From Dysgonomonas mossii (GTDB lineage Bacteria > Bacteroidota > Bacteroidia > Bacteroidales > Dysgonomonadaceae): a stretch of 14,667 bases of DNA. The position numbers were made by a program, and so were the translations under genes. This document shows positions 14,098-14,667 of this stretch, one piece after another. The notes beneath the pieces were generated by a model that saw only the letters and a list, made by a program, of their open reading frames with translations, made no database searches and had not been told where the DNA came from. Location of the stretch: positions 1-14,667 of the forward strand of contig NZ_SPPK01000012.1 of the NCBI RefSeq assembly GCF_004569505.1. Reading direction: 5' to 3'. Within the stretch, counting starts at the first letter, position 1. Each line of letters starts with the position of its first letter.

Positions 14098-14540
14098 TTA
14101 ATTGATTATAAATTTGATTCCTACACCGAACTGCCCGTGAAAATGCCCCGTAGAGTTGCCCCAGAGGATGCGTTTTCTCCCTGTAACAAGTAATACAACA
14201 CGATCAGTCAGGTACGTTTCAATCTCCAGTGTGATAGCCCCGCCATAGATAAAAGCATCTTTATGTTGAAGTGTAGAGCCATCGTATAAAGTCTTTTCGC
14301 CCCAATTTGATGTTTCATAGCCTGCAAGGGCAGAACCACCCAACGAAAGGAAAACTGTTTTAGACGGATCAGTCAAAAAATTGTAGTAATAACCTCCTTC
14401 AGCCGTGAATTGTGCTATCGGTAATCGTTTTTCCCGATACGGGTAATAGCGTTCCAGATATTCCGCACCAAATACCCATTTGTTTCCGTTCTTCGCATAG
14501 GTCGCCATTGCCACACCGAAATAATATCCCGCTTCATTAT
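14098..14540 (-). CDS. traO: Conjugative transposon protein TraO, 5'-truncated by the IS
   Basis: About 147 C-terminal residues of TraO are present, from NNEAGYYFGVAMATYAKNG to the end GQFGVGIKFIIN. Diagnostic stretches are VFGAEYLERYYPYREKR, SLGGSALAGYETSNWG and ILWGNSTGHFHGQFG, giving a beta-barrel-like, Tyr- and Gly-rich envelope protein of roughly 190 residues in intact form. The frame is open right up to the insertion-sequence boundary at 14540/14541, so the signal peptide and first 40 or so residues are missing. An internal GTG at 14514 could be read but would give no export signal. The truncated gene is probably non-functional unless the true junction differs from this assembly. Confidence 0.85.
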
Positions 14541-14667
14541 TGGAAAATCCAGTGTTAATTGCCCCCTTTTGCCAAGTCTAAATTGACCCTCTTTTCCAAA
14601 ATACGTTTAACCCCTTACGCCAAAATAAAAATGTCCCCTGCTGGAATGTAACCCAACAGGGGATTTT
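14541..14667 (-). mobile_element. Terminal segment of an insertion sequence (IS21-like), right copy
   Basis: This is the exact inverted copy of 1-127. It starts TG at 14541 and carries the three staggered TTAATTGnCCC-type repeats and the mirrored terminator hairpin (arms 14635-14644 and 14653-14662). The body of the element would continue to the right of the window. It interrupts traO. Confidence 0.55.

Noticed and set aside
128..14540. Circular element with one IS copy removed
   Set aside because: The inner flanks share no target duplication and belong to different genes, both as C-terminal parts, so one simple insertion does not explain them.

Overview
The window looks like a fragment of a Bacteroidales (Bacteroides/Parabacteroides/Dysgonomonas-type) conjugative element carrying an arsenic-resistance cargo. 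The evidence is a TraO- and TraQ-type conjugative-transposon pair at the right end, PcfK-like and PcfJ-like proteins at the left end, a SusC/CirA-like TonB-dependent receptor with a carboxypeptidase-regulatory N-terminus, AT-rich DNA, and Bacteroidetes-style promoters (TAnnTTTG-like -7 boxes).

Layout. Positions 1-127 and 14541-14667 are an exact inverted repeat that looks like the end of an IS21-type insertion sequence. It continues outward beyond both window edges. Its inner boundary cuts two different genes: the unknown gene left of 262, and traO at the right. Positions 128-2905 (plus strand) hold a gene remnant, two small unknown genes, a PcfK-like gene, a PcfJ-like gene and two tiny overlapping genes, closed by a terminator at 2906-2936. 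Positions 3101-9704 (minus strand) are one long metal/arsenic block: arsR, a GNAT acetyltransferase, arsC, acr3, arsM, a Cys-rich exported protein, a TonB-dependent receptor and an HMA-CDF cation transporter. Positions 10005-12211 (minus strand) hold four compact, visibly AT-richer genes that I cannot assign, with their own terminator at 9842-9874. The last of them has an ADP-ribosyltransferase-like outline with a substituted catalytic site. Positions 12290-14540 (minus strand) hold a membrane PH-domain protein, an M23 peptidoglycan hydrolase, a possible 35-residue peptide, TraQ and a 5'-truncated TraO.

How the genes work together. ArsC reduces arsenate, Acr3 exports arsenite, ArsM methylates it, and ArsR controls the operon. 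A pair of TTCGT-N6-ACGAA dyads overlaps the arsR promoter. A second pair with almost the same spacing lies in the gap before arsC, which suggests a second ArsR-controlled promoter. TraO, TraQ and the M23 hydrolase are the tail of a conjugation operon. The most likely undescribed system is the four-gene module at 10005-12211, inserted as separate cargo between the transfer genes and the ars block.

I saw no tRNA, rRNA, CRISPR array or complete transposase gene. The longest stretch without a gene is about 300 bp (9705-10004) and is described under the ars promoter and the terminator at 9842-9874.
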